From the NCBI GenBank assembly GCA_036521915.1, contig DATDGU010000079.1, positions 1 through 12,389 on the forward strand: a stretch of DNA of 12,389 nt, read 5' to 3'. This document shows, piece after piece, positions 1-7,296 of the stretch; positions within the stretch are counted from its first letter, which is position 1; each line of letters begins with the position of its first letter. The notes beneath the pieces are model-generated. The model made no database searches and was not told the origin of the DNA. It saw nothing but the letters and a program-made list of their open reading frames with translations. Source of the DNA: PALSA-555 sp036521915. GTDB taxonomy: Bacteria; Actinomycetota; Acidimicrobiia; IMCC26256; PALSA-555. The translations under genes were made by a program, and so were the position numbers.

Positions 1-2224
1 GGGACGCGGGTCGGTCCTCGTCGGACCCGGCGCCGTCCCCGTCGGCATCGTCGCCGACGAGGCTGAGCGAGAGCTTCCCGGCGTTGTCGATGTCGTCGAC
101 CTTCACCGTGACCTCGTCGCCGAGGTTCAGCACGTCCTCGACCCGGTCGATGCGCCTGCCCCGCCCGAGCTTCGAGATGTGCAGCAGCCCGTCCTTGCCC
201 GGCAGCACGTTCACGAACGCGCCGAACTTCGTGACGTTGACGACCTTGCCGGTGTACTCGGCGCCGAGGTCGGCGGTGGGCGGGTCGAGGATGAGGTCGA
301 TGCGCCGGCGGGCCTCCTCGACCGAGGACGACTCCTTCGAGCCGATCGTGACCATGCCGACGGCGCCGTCGTCCTTCACGGACACGTCGGCACCGGTCTC
401 CTGGGTGATCGTGTTGATCACCTTGCCCTTCGGGCCGATGACCTCGCCGATCTTGTCGATCGGGATCTCGAAGCTGACGATCTTCGGCGCGGTCGGCTTC
501 ACGTCGTCGCGCGGCGCGGCCAGCGCGCCAGCCATCGTGTCGAGGATGGTCAAGCGGGCGTCGTGGGCCTGGCGCAGCGCCTGGGCGAGCACGTCGGCGG
601 GCAGCCCGTCGATCTTCGTGTCGAGCTGCAGCGCGGTGACCGAGTCGCGGGTGCCGGCCACCTTGAAGTCCATGTCGCCGAACGCGTCCTCGGCGCCGAG
701 AATGTCGGTGAGCGTCGTGTACTTGCCGTCGGCGTACACGAGGCCCATCGCGATGCCGGCGACCGAGTCCTTGATCGGGACGCCCGCGTCCATCAGCGAC
801 AGCGTCGAGCCGCACACGGACGCCATCGACGTCGACCCGTTCGAGGACAGCACGTCGGAGACGACCCGCATCGTGTAGGGCCACTCAGCTGCGTTCGGTA
901 GGACGGGCACGACGGCCCGCTCGGCGAGGGCGCCGTGGCCGATCTCGCGACGCTTCGGCGACCCCACCCGCCCGGTCTCACCCGTCGAGAACGGCGGGAA
1001 GTTGTAGTGGTGCATGTAGCGCTTGCGGTCGTCGACGCCGAGGGTGTCGAGGATCTGCTCCATGCGGGGCATGGCGAGCGTGGTGACGGAGAGCACCTGG
1101 GTCTCGCCCCGCTGGAACAGGCCGGTGCCGTGGGCCGTCGGGATGATCGCCACGTCGGCGGAGAGGGGCCGGATGTCGGTCGTGCCGCGCCCGTCGATGC
1201 GGACCCCCTCGGTCACGATCCGGGTGCGCACGACCTGCTTCTGGAGGGCGCGGAAGGCCTTGCGGATCTCCCCGACCCGGTCGGCGAACGCCGCGTCGGG
1301 GCCGGTCGCGAGCTCGGCCTCGACGGCGGACTCGATCTCGTCGAGGCGCTCGTTGCGAACCGTCTTGTCGGCGATGGCCATCGCCTCGGCCGTGTCGGCG
1401 CGCACCGCGTCGGCGACGGCGTCGAAGACGTCCGAGTCGTAGTCCCGACGCGGCTCGTACGGGACCTCCTCGATCGGGCCGTGCCGCTCCTGGACGCCGG
1501 CGACGAGCTGGAGCTGCAGGTCGACCGCTGCGTTGATCCATTGCTTCGACCACTCGAGGCCGTCGGCGATGACGTCCTCGGTGATCCTCGGCGCGCCCTG
1601 CTCGTAGAGCTCCCACGTCGCCTGGGTGCCGCCGGCCTCGACCATCATGATCGCGACGTCGCCGTCGGCGAGCTTGCGACCGGCGACGACCATCTCGAAC
1701 GTCGAGTCGTCAGCGTCCTGGTAGGTCGGGTGTGCAACCCACTCGCCGTTGCGGTGGGCGATGCGCACGGCGCCGATCGGGCCGATGAACGGGATGCCCG
1801 ACACCATGAGCGCGGCCGACGCCCCGTTGATCGAGGCGATGTCGTAGGGGTTCTCCAGGTCGGCGCCGAGGATCGTGGCGATGACCTGGACCTCGTTGCG
1901 GAAGCCCTCCGGGAACGAGGGGCGCAGCGGGCGGTCGGTGAGCCGGCACGTCAGGACGGCCTGCTCGCCGGGGCGGCCCTCCCGCCGGAAGAACGAGCCG
2001 GGGATCTTCCCGGCGGCGTACATGCGCTCCTCGACGTCGACGGTGAGCGGGAAGAAGTCGATGCCCTCCCGCGGCTTGCTCGTGACGACGGTCGACAAGA
2101 CCGTGGTCTCGCCGAGCTGGACGACGACGGCGCCGTTGGCGAGCCGGGCCAGGCGGCCCGTCTCGAACGACATGGTCCTGCCGTCCGGCGTGACCGGACC
2201 GGCGACTCGGATTGCTTCAGGCAC
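1..2224 (-). CDS. pnp: Polyribonucleotide nucleotidyltransferase (PNPase), 3' end outside window
   Basis: Phosphorolytic 3'-5' exoribonuclease that degrades mRNA in the cytoplasm, releasing nucleoside diphosphates. 741 codons are visible with no stop before the window edge. The order is two RNase PH-like halves, a KH domain (about residues 583-645, with the IGPKGK loop) and an S1 domain (about 651-718), followed by an acidic tail (DDADGDGAGSDED). The second PH half keeps the DMDFK motif; D513, D519 and K521 align with catalytic D486, D492 and K494 of E. coli PNPase. The N-terminal half has FFRREGRPGEQ and LTDRPLRPSF, both typical of the family. Start is GTG at 2224, chosen because AGGAG lies about 9 nt upstream and the next product residues (PEAIRVAGPV) precede the conserved TGRLA region. 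It follows rpsO by 117 nt, the usual rpsO-pnp pair. The frame is open and uninterrupted at several points I checked, so I see no frameshift. Confidence 0.97.
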   Translation of the reverse strand, partial: MPEAIRVAGPVTPDGRTMSFETGRLARLANGAVVVQLGETTVLSTVVTSKPREGIDFFPLTVDVEERMYAAGKIPGSFFRREGRPGEQAVLTCRLTDRPLRPSFPEGFRNEVQVIATILGADLENPYDIASINGASAALMVSGIPFIGPIGAVRIAHRNGEWVAHPTYQDADDSTFEMVVAGRKLADGDVAIMMVEAGGTQATWELYEQGAPRITEDVIADGLEWSKQWINAAVDLQLQLVAGVQERHGPIEEVPYEPRRDYDSDVFDAVADAVRADTAEAMAIADKTVRNERLDEIESAVEAELATGPDAAFADRVGEIRKAFRALQKQVVRTRIVTEGVRIDGRGTTDIRPLSADVAIIPTAHGTGLFQRGETQVLSVTTLAMPRMEQILDTLGVDDRKRYMHHYNFPPFSTGETGRVGSPKRREIGHGALAERAVVPVLPNAAEWPYTMRVVSDVLSSNGSTSMASVCGSTLSLMDAGVPIKDSVAGIAMGLVYADGKYTTLTDILGAEDAFGDMDFKVAGTRDSVTALQLDTKIDGLPADVLAQALRQAHDARLTILDTMAGALAAPRDDVKPTAPKIVSFEIPIDKIGEVIGPKGKVINTITQETGADVSVKDDGAVGMVTIGSKESSSVEEARRRIDLILDPPTADLGAEYTGKVVNVTKFGAFVNVLPGKDGLLHISKLGRGRRIDRVEDVLNLGDEVTVKVDDIDNAGKLSLSLVGDDADGDGAGSDEDRPAS

Positions 2225-2283
2225 GGGACCGTGCTCCTCTCATGGCGGGTGGAGCGACGGTTCCCAGTGGTCAGGGTCCAGAC

Positions 2284-2307
2284 GAGGCGACCGCCAGGCG
2301 GCACCTC
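2284..2307 (-). promoter_or_regulatory. Hairpin in the rpsO-pnp spacer (possible pnp leader structure)
   Basis: On the minus strand GAGG / CCGC / CTG loop / GCGG / CCTC can fold into an 8-bp interrupted stem with a small internal loop. The core CCGCCAGGCGG is a perfect odd palindrome. It lies 60-83 nt before the pnp GTG start and has no T-tract, so it is a poor terminator. In E. coli a leader stem-loop between rpsO and pnp is the RNase III entry point for PNPase autoregulation; equivalence here is inference from position only. Confidence 0.3.
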
Positions 2308-2341
2308 AGCCGGGCACTGGCGACTGACAACCGGCGCTCGG

Positions 2342-2599
2342 TTACCGACGCAGGCCGAGCTTGGCGATGAGCGCCCGGTACCGGCCGACGTCGTTGCGTC
2401 GGAGGTAGTCGAGCAACCGACGGCGGCGACCGACCATCGTGAGCAGCCCACGGCGCGAGTGATGGTCCTTGGTGTGGACCTTCAGGTGCTCCGTGAGGTG
2501 GTTGATCCGCTCGGTGAGCAGCGCGATCTGCACCTCGGGCGAGCCGGTGTCGGTCTCGTGGAGGCGATGGTCGGCGATGGTGGCAGTCGTGTCGGGCAT
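2342..2599 (-). CDS. rpsO: 30S ribosomal protein S15
   Basis: Primary 16S rRNA-binding protein of the small subunit platform. The 85-residue product carries the S15 signatures in order: DTGSPEVQIALLTERINHL, the HTKDHHSRRGLL segment that contacts rRNA, then RRLLDYLRRNDVGRY and the terminal LGLRR. Length is close to the usual 88-89; the shortening is in the variable N-terminus. I chose ATG at 2599. An in-frame TTG three codons upstream (2608) is possible but nothing supports it, and neither start has a good Shine-Dalgarno. It sits between ribF (73-nt gap) and pnp, as in many bacteria. In E. coli S15 represses its own translation; that cannot be judged here. Confidence 0.97.
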   Translation of the reverse strand: MPDTTATIADHRLHETDTGSPEVQIALLTERINHLTEHLKVHTKDHHSRRGLLTMVGRRRRLLDYLRRNDVGRYRALIAKLGLRR

Positions 2600-2627
2600 G
2601 CGAAGCAAGGTCTGCGTAGTTCCGGCC

Positions 2628-2636
2628 AGGGTACCA
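2628..2636 (-). promoter_or_regulatory. Candidate extended -10 promoter for rpsO-pnp
   Basis: The minus strand reads TGGTACCCT, an extended -10 (TGn followed by TAnnnT), in the gap between ribF and rpsO. A start about 7 nt downstream would give a leader of roughly 22 nt before the rpsO ATG. No clear -35 element is visible, which is common in actinobacteria. It suggests rpsO-pnp can be transcribed independently of the upstream cluster. Inference from motif and position only. Confidence 0.35.
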
Positions 2637-2672
2637 GAGCCGCCGCCCGACGCCCCGAGCCGGCTCCCGTGG

Positions 2673-3632
2673 TCAGAGGTCGAAGACGGCCCGGCAGGCC
2701 TCGACGTCGCGCCGGATCTGCGCCACGAGCGCCTCGACGCTGTCGAAGCGGTCCTCAGCGCGGAGGTGCTCGACGAAGCGCACCTTCACCGACTGGTCGG
2801 AGAGGTCGCCGTCGAAGTCGAGGACGTGCACCTCGAGCAGCGACCGCTCGGCGTCGGCGTAGAAGGTGGGGCGGCGCCCGAGCGAGATCGCGCCGGCCCG
2901 CTCGACGCCGTCCTCGGCGAGGAACGTCCCGGCGTAGATGCCGTCGGCGGGCAGGCAGGTGCGGCTCGGCGGCACCACGTTCGCCGTCGGGAACGACAGC
3001 TCGCGGCCCCGCCCGTCGCCGCGCACGACCGTGCCCCGTACCTCATACGGGCGGGGTGGCCGGCCGAGCATGGCCGCGGCGTGGTCGACCGCGCCCTCGG
3101 CGAGCAGCCGGCGGATCTCGGTCGACGAGTACGGCGTCCCGCCGCGGTCGCCGACGACCGGGATGAGGCCGAGCCCGATCACCTCGAAGCCGAGCTCGGC
3201 GCCCATCTGCTCGAGCAGCCGGACCGAGCCGTGGCGCCGGTAGCCGAAGTGGAAGTCGGCGCCGACGACGACGCGCTTCGCGTGCAGCCCGCGCACGAGG
3301 ATCGTCTCGACGAACTCCTCGGCGGGCTCGTGGCTGCGCGCCTCGTCGAAGGTGAGCACCGCGGTCGTGTCCACGAAGCCGGTCGCGGCGAGCAGCTCGA
3401 GCTTCTGCTCGAGGGTCGTGAGCAGGCACGGCGCCGACTCGGGCCGCACGACCTCGGCGGGATGACGATCGAAGGTGAGGCACACCGCGCTGCGGCCCCG
3501 CGCCGTCGCGCCCTCGCGCACGAGGCGCAGCACGGCCTGGTGGCCGAGGTGGACCCCGTCGTAGGCCCCGATCGTCACCACCGCGCCGTCGGGGTCGGGC
3601 TCGTAGCCCTCGAGGTCGGTGACGACCTGCAT
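2673..3632 (-). CDS. ribF: Bifunctional riboflavin kinase / FAD synthetase
   Basis: Makes FMN from riboflavin and then FAD from FMN plus ATP. The 319-residue product has the usual two parts. The N-terminal FMN adenylyltransferase domain shows TIGAYDGVHLGH (residues 20-31, nucleotidyltransferase HxGH type), LTFDRHP, FHFGYRRHGS and PYSSTEIRRLL. The C-terminal riboflavin kinase domain shows GRELSFPTANV, LPADGIYAG and a LEVHVLDFDGDL strand. The common NFDG is AYDG here, and the usual LYG after FDGD is replaced by LSD, both tolerable variants. The ATG at 3632 shares its A with the truB stop (TGATG), implying translational coupling; a GTG one codon earlier (3635) is the alternative. An upstream extension to 3770 in this frame is only read-through over truB. 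Confidence 0.95.
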   Translation of the reverse strand: MQVVTDLEGYEPDPDGAVVTIGAYDGVHLGHQAVLRLVREGATARGRSAVCLTFDRHPAEVVRPESAPCLLTTLEQKLELLAATGFVDTTAVLTFDEARSHEPAEEFVETILVRGLHAKRVVVGADFHFGYRRHGSVRLLEQMGAELGFEVIGLGLIPVVGDRGGTPYSSTEIRRLLAEGAVDHAAAMLGRPPRPYEVRGTVVRGDGRGRELSFPTANVVPPSRTCLPADGIYAGTFLAEDGVERAGAISLGRRPTFYADAERSLLEVHVLDFDGDLSDQSVKVRFVEHLRAEDRFDSVEALVAQIRRDVEACRAVFDL

Positions 3633-4522
3633 CACGCCGGATCGGGGCTCGCCACGACCACCGTCGGCTTGAAGCCCGCCTTTTGCCGCTCGTACACCGC
3701 GAGGAGCCCACCGTCGGGGCCGACGAACGCGAACGGGCCCGGTCCGGTCGCGGCCGGCAGCGACGAGCACGGGAACGTCATGCCGTGGCGCACGCCGCGC
3801 GCCTGCTCATCGTCGACCTCGACCCGCTCGAGATCGCGCACCGCGGCCGCCGGCTCGAGCACCGCGGCGTCCGGCGCGCGCTCGACCGCCTCGAGGCTGC
3901 GGGACTCGTCGAGGCCGAACGACCCGATGGCGAGGCGGCGGAGCGCGTCGAGGTGGGCGCAGCCGCCGAGCGCCGCGCCGAGGTCGGCGGCGAGCGAACG
4001 GACGTAGGTGCCGGCGCTGCACTCCACGAGGATCGTCGCCACCGGGTACGGCCCGGGCTGTAAGCCCTCGACGGCGAGGCGCTCGACGTGCACGGGCCGG
4101 GGCGCGCGCTCCACCTCCTCGCCGCGGCGGGCGAGATCGTGGAGGCGCCGGCCGCCGACGCGCAGCGCGCTCACCATCGGCGGGACCTGCTGGATGTCGC
4201 CCACGAAGCGGGTCGCGGCGGCGTCGACCTGCTCGCGGGTCACGGGCAGCGGGCGACGGTCGAGCACCGCGCCGGACGCGTCGAGCGTGCTCGTCGCGAC
4301 GCCGAACATGACGTCGCCCCGGTAGACCTTCGGGCGGTCCTGGAGGTAGCGCAGCAGCCGGGTGACCCGCCCGAGCCCGACGAGCAGCACGCCGGTCGCG
4401 TCCGGGTCGAGCGTGCCGGCGTGCCCGACGCGGCGCTGCCCGTAGACGCGCCGCAGGCGCGCCACGACGTCGTGGGAGGTGCAGCCCACCGGCTTGTCGA
4501 CCACGACGAGGCCGTCGCGCAT
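3632..4522 (-). CDS. truB: tRNA pseudouridine(55) synthase
   Basis: Isomerises U55 to pseudouridine in the T-loop of elongator tRNAs. The 296-residue product begins with DGLVVVDKPVGCTSHDVV and has the TruB catalytic box GHAGTLDPDATGVL, with D39 aligning with catalytic D48 of E. coli TruB. It is followed by KVYRGDVMFG (Y67, the stacking tyrosine) and SAGTYVRSLAADLG, the tRNA-contacting stretch. A C-terminal region of about 60 residues follows the core. ATG at 4522 lies 6 nt after the nrnA stop, with AGGTG just upstream acting as a weak ribosome site. The 3' end overlaps ribF by one base. The position between nrnA and ribF matches the common rbfA-nrnA-truB-ribF order. Confidence 0.96.
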   Translation of the reverse strand: MRDGLVVVDKPVGCTSHDVVARLRRVYGQRRVGHAGTLDPDATGVLLVGLGRVTRLLRYLQDRPKVYRGDVMFGVATSTLDASGAVLDRRPLPVTREQVDAAATRFVGDIQQVPPMVSALRVGGRRLHDLARRGEEVERAPRPVHVERLAVEGLQPGPYPVATILVECSAGTYVRSLAADLGAALGGCAHLDALRRLAIGSFGLDESRSLEAVERAPDAAVLEPAAAVRDLERVEVDDEQARGVRHGMTFPCSSLPAATGPGPFAFVGPDGGLLAVYERQKAGFKPTVVVASPDPA

Positions 4523-4528
4523 CGCACC

Positions 4529-5488
4529 TCAGAGCGCGGCGCGGATGGCCGCGACGGTTGCCGGGATGTCGTCGTGGGAGGTGAACCCGGCGGCGAAGCG
4601 GTGACCGCCGCCGCCGTGGCTCTCGGCGATGCGGCGCACGTCGACCTCGCCGAGCGAGCGCAGGCTCACCCGGACCGTGCCGTCGGCCTCCTCCTTCAGC
4701 ACGCAGGTGACCTCGGCCTCGGCGGTGCGCCGCAGGATGTCGATGAGGCCCTCGACCTCCTCGAGGGTGACGTCGTGACGGGCGAGCATCGCCTGGGTGA
4801 CGGCGGTCCACACGAAGCGCTGGTCGTGGACGAGCTCGGCCTCGGCGAGGGCCTCGCCGAGGAGGCGCAGATACGCGAAGCGGTGCTCCTCGAAGAGCGC
4901 CCGGGAGAGACGGGCGACGGGGACGTCGAACTCGGTGAGGCGCCGCGCCAGGTCGAAGACCTCGGGGGTCGTCGTGTCGTACTGGAACCGGCCGGTGTCA
5001 CAGACGATCGCCGCGTACAGGCACACCGCGGCGTCGCGGTTCAAAGGCAGGCCGAGCGCGTCGACGAGGCAGTGCACGACCCACCCGCTCGCCGCGGCGT
5101 CCGGCTCGATCACGTTGATCGTCCCGTACCGGTCGTTCGAGATGTGGTGGTCGATGACCACGAGCTCGCGCGCCGCGGTGGCCGCCGGCACGAGGTCGCC
5201 GAGGCGGTCGAGCGACCCGCAGTCGAAGGTGAGCATGAGCTCCGGTGCGGCCGGGAAGTCCTCGGGCTTGGTGAGCAGGTCGAGGCCGGGGAGCTCGCGG
5301 TAGTGCGGCGCGACGACGAACGGCGACGGGAACGACGCGACGACGTCGCGGCCCGCGCCCCGCAGGACGTGGAAGAGCCCGAGCATCGAGCCGAGCGCGT
5401 CACCGTCGGGCGCGACGTGGCAGGCGAGCGCGATCTGGTCGGCGCCGCGCACGGCCGCGGCCGCGCGTGCGAGCTCGACGTCACTCAC
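4529..5488 (-). CDS. nrnA: DHH/DHHA1 phosphoesterase, NrnA-type (nanoRNase / pAp phosphatase)
   Basis: Members degrade 2-5 nt RNAs, and many also hydrolyse 3'-phosphoadenosine 5'-phosphate. The 319-residue product has the DHH metal-site motifs: H24, D28 and D30 in CHVAPDGDALGSM, D89 in TFDCG, D113-H114-H115 in VIDHHISN, and the CDTGRFQYDTT segment. The C-terminal DHHA1 domain ends with GGGGHRFAAGF, which binds substrate. Start is GTG at 5488, with GGGGAGGA about 8 nt upstream; the GTGA overlaps the rbfA stop by 4 nt. The family assignment is firm. Which activity dominates (nanoRNA, pAp or cyclic-dinucleotide products such as pApA) cannot be read from sequence. Confidence 0.92.
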   Translation of the reverse strand: MSDVELARAAAAVRGADQIALACHVAPDGDALGSMLGLFHVLRGAGRDVVASFPSPFVVAPHYRELPGLDLLTKPEDFPAAPELMLTFDCGSLDRLGDLVPAATAARELVVIDHHISNDRYGTINVIEPDAAASGWVVHCLVDALGLPLNRDAAVCLYAAIVCDTGRFQYDTTTPEVFDLARRLTEFDVPVARLSRALFEEHRFAYLRLLGEALAEAELVHDQRFVWTAVTQAMLARHDVTLEEVEGLIDILRRTAEAEVTCVLKEEADGTVRVSLRSLGEVDVRRIAESHGGGGHRFAAGFTSHDDIPATVAAIRAAL

Positions 5489-5868
5489 TCTTGGTCCTCC
5501 CCGCCGCCCCGGTCCGCCCGATGCAGGCCGCGGAGGATCTCCTCCACCCGCTGGCCCCGCTCGATGGCCGGGTCCTCTCGGAAGTGCAGCTTCGGAAGGT
5601 ACTTCAGGCGGACCTCCTCCCCCAACGCGGCCCGCAGGTGCGGTGCGGCGGAGCGCAGCGCGGCGAGGGTGGCCTCGTCGTGGCGGCCGAGGTCGGCGTA
5701 GAAGACGGTGGCGTGGCGCAGGTCGGGGCTCACGTCGACGCCGGTCACGGTCACCATCGCCAGACGCGGGTCGGAGCAGCGCTCCAGCTCGTCGGCGAGC
5801 GCCTCGTGGACGACCTCGTTCACGCGCAGCATGCGGGCGAACCGCCGGTGGGGTCGAGGGGGCGGCAC
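5485..5868 (-). CDS. rbfA: Ribosome-binding factor A
   Basis: Single KH-like domain protein that assists late 16S rRNA maturation of the 30S subunit and is classically needed at low temperature. The 127-residue product shows the RbfA pattern: MLRVNEVVHEALADEL helix, SDPRLAMVTVTGVDVSPDLRHATVFY, a helix with LRAALGEEVRLKYLPKLHF and the closing ERGQRVEEIL. The annotated start is GTG at 5868, one base after the ylxP stop. An internal ATG at 5832 (giving MLRVNEVV) would trim 12 basic residues and is equally compatible with the family. It overlaps nrnA by 4 nt, so the two are probably coupled. Confidence 0.93.
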   Translation of the reverse strand: MPPPRPHRRFARMLRVNEVVHEALADELERCSDPRLAMVTVTGVDVSPDLRHATVFYADLGRHDEATLAALRSAAPHLRAALGEEVRLKYLPKLHFREDPAIERGQRVEEILRGLHRADRGGGEDQE

Positions 5869-5869
5869 G

Positions 5870-6178
5870 TCACCACTCCAGGCCGGCGTCCGGCGCGACG
5901 AGCTCGGCGCGCTCGACGCCGAGCACCTCGACGGTCCCGACGCGGCGGACGAAGCGCTCGACCGTGTCGAGGACCTCCTCGAGCCGTGACGGGTGGTCGG
6001 CGACGGCCGCGACGCCGAGTGCGGCGCGCTGCCAGGTGTCCTGATGGTCGACCTCGGCGACGGACACGTGCAGCCGGTGGCGGAGCCCGTCGACGATGGG
6101 CCGCACCGCGGCGCGCTTGGTCTTCAACGACCGGCTGTCCGGGACCCAGAGCTCGAAGCGCAGCGCTGCCGCGTACAT
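5870..6178 (-). CDS. ylxP: YlxP-like DUF503 family protein
   Basis: Small protein of about 100 residues, usually encoded between infB and rbfA and thought to assist ribosome biogenesis; its biochemical role is not settled. DUF503 signatures visible are LWVPDSRSLKTKRAAVRPI, then HVSVAEVDHQDTWQRAALGVA and the closing VERAELV. I start it at ATG 6178 (MYAAALRFEL, matching the family's N-terminus) rather than ATG 6187. A -10-like CACAAT ends 7 nt before 6178, and the upstream ATG overlaps that element. GGAG is only 3 nt before 6178, too close for a normal ribosome site, so leaderless translation is likely. First gene of the minus-strand cluster here, since a divergent gene lies immediately upstream. 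Confidence 0.9.
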   Translation of the reverse strand: MYAAALRFELWVPDSRSLKTKRAAVRPIVDGLRHRLHVSVAEVDHQDTWQRAALGVAAVADHPSRLEEVLDTVERFVRRVGTVEVLGVERAELVAPDAGLEW

Positions 6179-6185
6179 CGACTCC

Positions 6186-6191
6186 ATTGTG
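6186..6191 (-). promoter_or_regulatory. Candidate -10 for leaderless ylxP transcription
   Basis: CACAAT on the minus strand matches four of six bases of TATAAT and ends 7 nt before the ATG at 6178, the spacing expected if transcription begins at the start codon. No -35 is evident. It would drive the whole ylxP-rbfA-nrnA-truB-ribF unit. Inference. Confidence 0.4.
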
Positions 6192-6197
6192 CCGGGC

Positions 6198-6203
6198 TAC
6201 CGT
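6198..6203 (+). promoter_or_regulatory. Candidate -10 for leaderless transcription of the secreted-protein gene
   Basis: TACCGT fits TAnnnT and ends 7 nt before the ATG at 6211, which has no Shine-Dalgarno sequence. The spacing is that of a leaderless actinobacterial promoter. It stands back to back with the ylxP element only 6 bp away. Inference. Confidence 0.4.
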
Positions 6204-6210
6204 CGCCCCG

Positions 6211-6705
6211 ATGCGACGGATCCTGGCGGTGGCGCCCGCGTGCGCCGCCCTCGTCGGGCTCCTCCTGGCGGGCGGGTCCTCGGTGGCCGCCGCCCGCGAC
6301 GCCGACGGGAGCGCCAACCCGGCGACCGACGTCTGCCAGCCGATGGTCGGCAACGTCATCGTCGAGTTCCTGGGCGGGCCACTCCCCGCGCCCCAGCACG
6401 GTGCCTGGGCCGGGCACACCTACACCTGCACCTACCCGCTCGCCGGCGGCCAGCTCGTGCTCACCGTCGACCAGCTCCGCACCAAGGCCGCGGCGCAGGC
6501 TGCGTACACCCGCCTGCAGCAGGCCACGAAGAACCGGACCCGCCTGAACGGGCTCGGCAACGCCGCCTACCAGGCGCCGAACGGGACCCTCGTCGCCCGC
6601 AAGGACCAGTTCGTCCTCGACGTCGACCCGACCGGCGCGCCCGCCGGCGTCCGGCCCGCCGACCTGGCGTTCGCCGCCGTCGTCGCCGTCATGGGGTGCT
6701 GGTAA
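6211..6705 (+). CDS. Small secreted protein of unknown function
   Basis: I do not recognise a characterised family. The 164-residue product has a standard export signal: MRR, a hydrophobic core at about residues 4-22, and a likely signal peptidase I site after VAAA near residue 28. There is no lipobox cysteine. The mature part of about 136 residues has three cysteines, C42 (DVCQPM), C73 (YTCTYPL) and C163 (GCW, the penultimate residue), so one disulphide plus a free thiol is possible. A QLVLTVDQL strand and AAAQAAYTRLQQA helix give a small alpha/beta appearance. ATG at 6211 has no ribosome site, and its candidate -10 suggests leaderless expression. It is divergent from ylxP and convergent with the 6724-7296 gene (18-nt gap). 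Confidence 0.75.
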   Translation: MRRILAVAPACAALVGLLLAGGSSVAAARDADGSANPATDVCQPMVGNVIVEFLGGPLPAPQHGAWAGHTYTCTYPLAGGQLVLTVDQLRTKAAAQAAYTRLQQATKNRTRLNGLGNAAYQAPNGTLVARKDQFVLDVDPTGAPAGVRPADLAFAAVVAVMGCW

Positions 6706-6723
6706 GCGCGGGCGGCGCGTCGC

Positions 6724-7296
6724 TCAGACGGGCGCGCCGGTGAGTCGCCACCCGGCGGCGGCGTCATCGGGCGCGACGGCGTCGGCGAGATGCGGATCGG
6801 CCAGCAGATCGTCGCGGCGTAGCCCCGGCAGGACGGTGGCGTGGATCGACTCGGGGACGCTCACGACCCGGAGCGCCCACCAGAGCGCCTGGACGTAGCG
6901 CTCGGCGAGCGCCGGGCCGTCCCAGTCGTAGAGGCCCCGGTAGACGCCGCGGTCGTCCTGGCGGAACCAGAGCTTCGAGACGAAACCGGGGAAGCCGACG
7001 AAGAGCACCGTGTTCAGCTCGCTCTCCCAGCGGAACAAGGTGTGGCCGCGCGGACTGTGCACGCCCCGGAGCTGGAAGCGCACCACGAGCACGGTGGGTG
7101 AGGCCGGCGCGGGGCGGTCGACGACCGTCTCGCGGTAGACCACCGCGGCCGTGCCGTCCGCGAACGCGCACCGTCGTCCGACGTGGCGGCGGGGCTGGTG
7201 CACCCGCCCGCACGCCACGAGCTCGGTCGCGCGCACCGTGCACGACCCGAGCGACCGCAGCGCCGGGCCGAGCGCGGCGTGGGGCCGCTCGGTCAC
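6724..7296 (-). CDS. YdhR-like hypothetical protein
   Basis: 190 residues, soluble, no signal or membrane segment. The central part (FRWESELNTVLFVGFPGFVSK, then LWFRQDDRGVYRGLYDWDG and AERYVQALWWAL) resembles actinobacterial proteins related to the YdhR / dimeric alpha-beta-barrel putative monooxygenase group. I recognise this by sequence feel, so treat it as tentative; no catalytic residue can be named. Start is GTG at 7296, overlapping the stop of the upstream membrane protein by 4 nt (GTGA), so the two are probably translationally coupled and share its upstream promoter and DevR-type dyad. The 3' end converges on the secreted-protein gene. A 7-bp inverted repeat (6713-6719 / 6733-6739) spans the junction but lacks T-tracts. 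Confidence 0.7.
   Translation of the reverse strand: MTERPHAALGPALRSLGSCTVRATELVACGRVHQPRRHVGRRCAFADGTAAVVYRETVVDRPAPASPTVLVVRFQLRGVHSPRGHTLFRWESELNTVLFVGFPGFVSKLWFRQDDRGVYRGLYDWDGPALAERYVQALWWALRVVSVPESIHATVLPGLRRDDLLADPHLADAVAPDDAAAGWRLTGAPV

Noticed and set aside
2329..2343. AACCG / CGGTT 5-bp stem at the rpsO stop as a terminator
   Set aside because: Short stem, no T-run, and pnp is normally read through from rpsO.
84..4063. Long plus-strand open frames (for example 84-878, 935-3166, 2469-4007) opposite the minus-strand cluster
   Set aside because: They are antisense shadows of pnp, rpsO, ribF and truB caused by high GC; their products are low-complexity Arg/Asp/Ala/Val-rich strings without domains, while the minus strand gives clean known proteins.
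4088..5701. 537-codon plus-strand frame over truB and nrnA
   Set aside because: Shadow frame: composition is repetitive (many V, E, R, D, H runs) and it covers two certain genes on the other strand.
6713..6739. 7-bp inverted repeat CGGCGCG / CGCGCCG at the convergent gene ends as a bidirectional terminator
   Set aside because: 13-nt loop, no T-tract, partly inside coding sequence; expected by chance in this composition.
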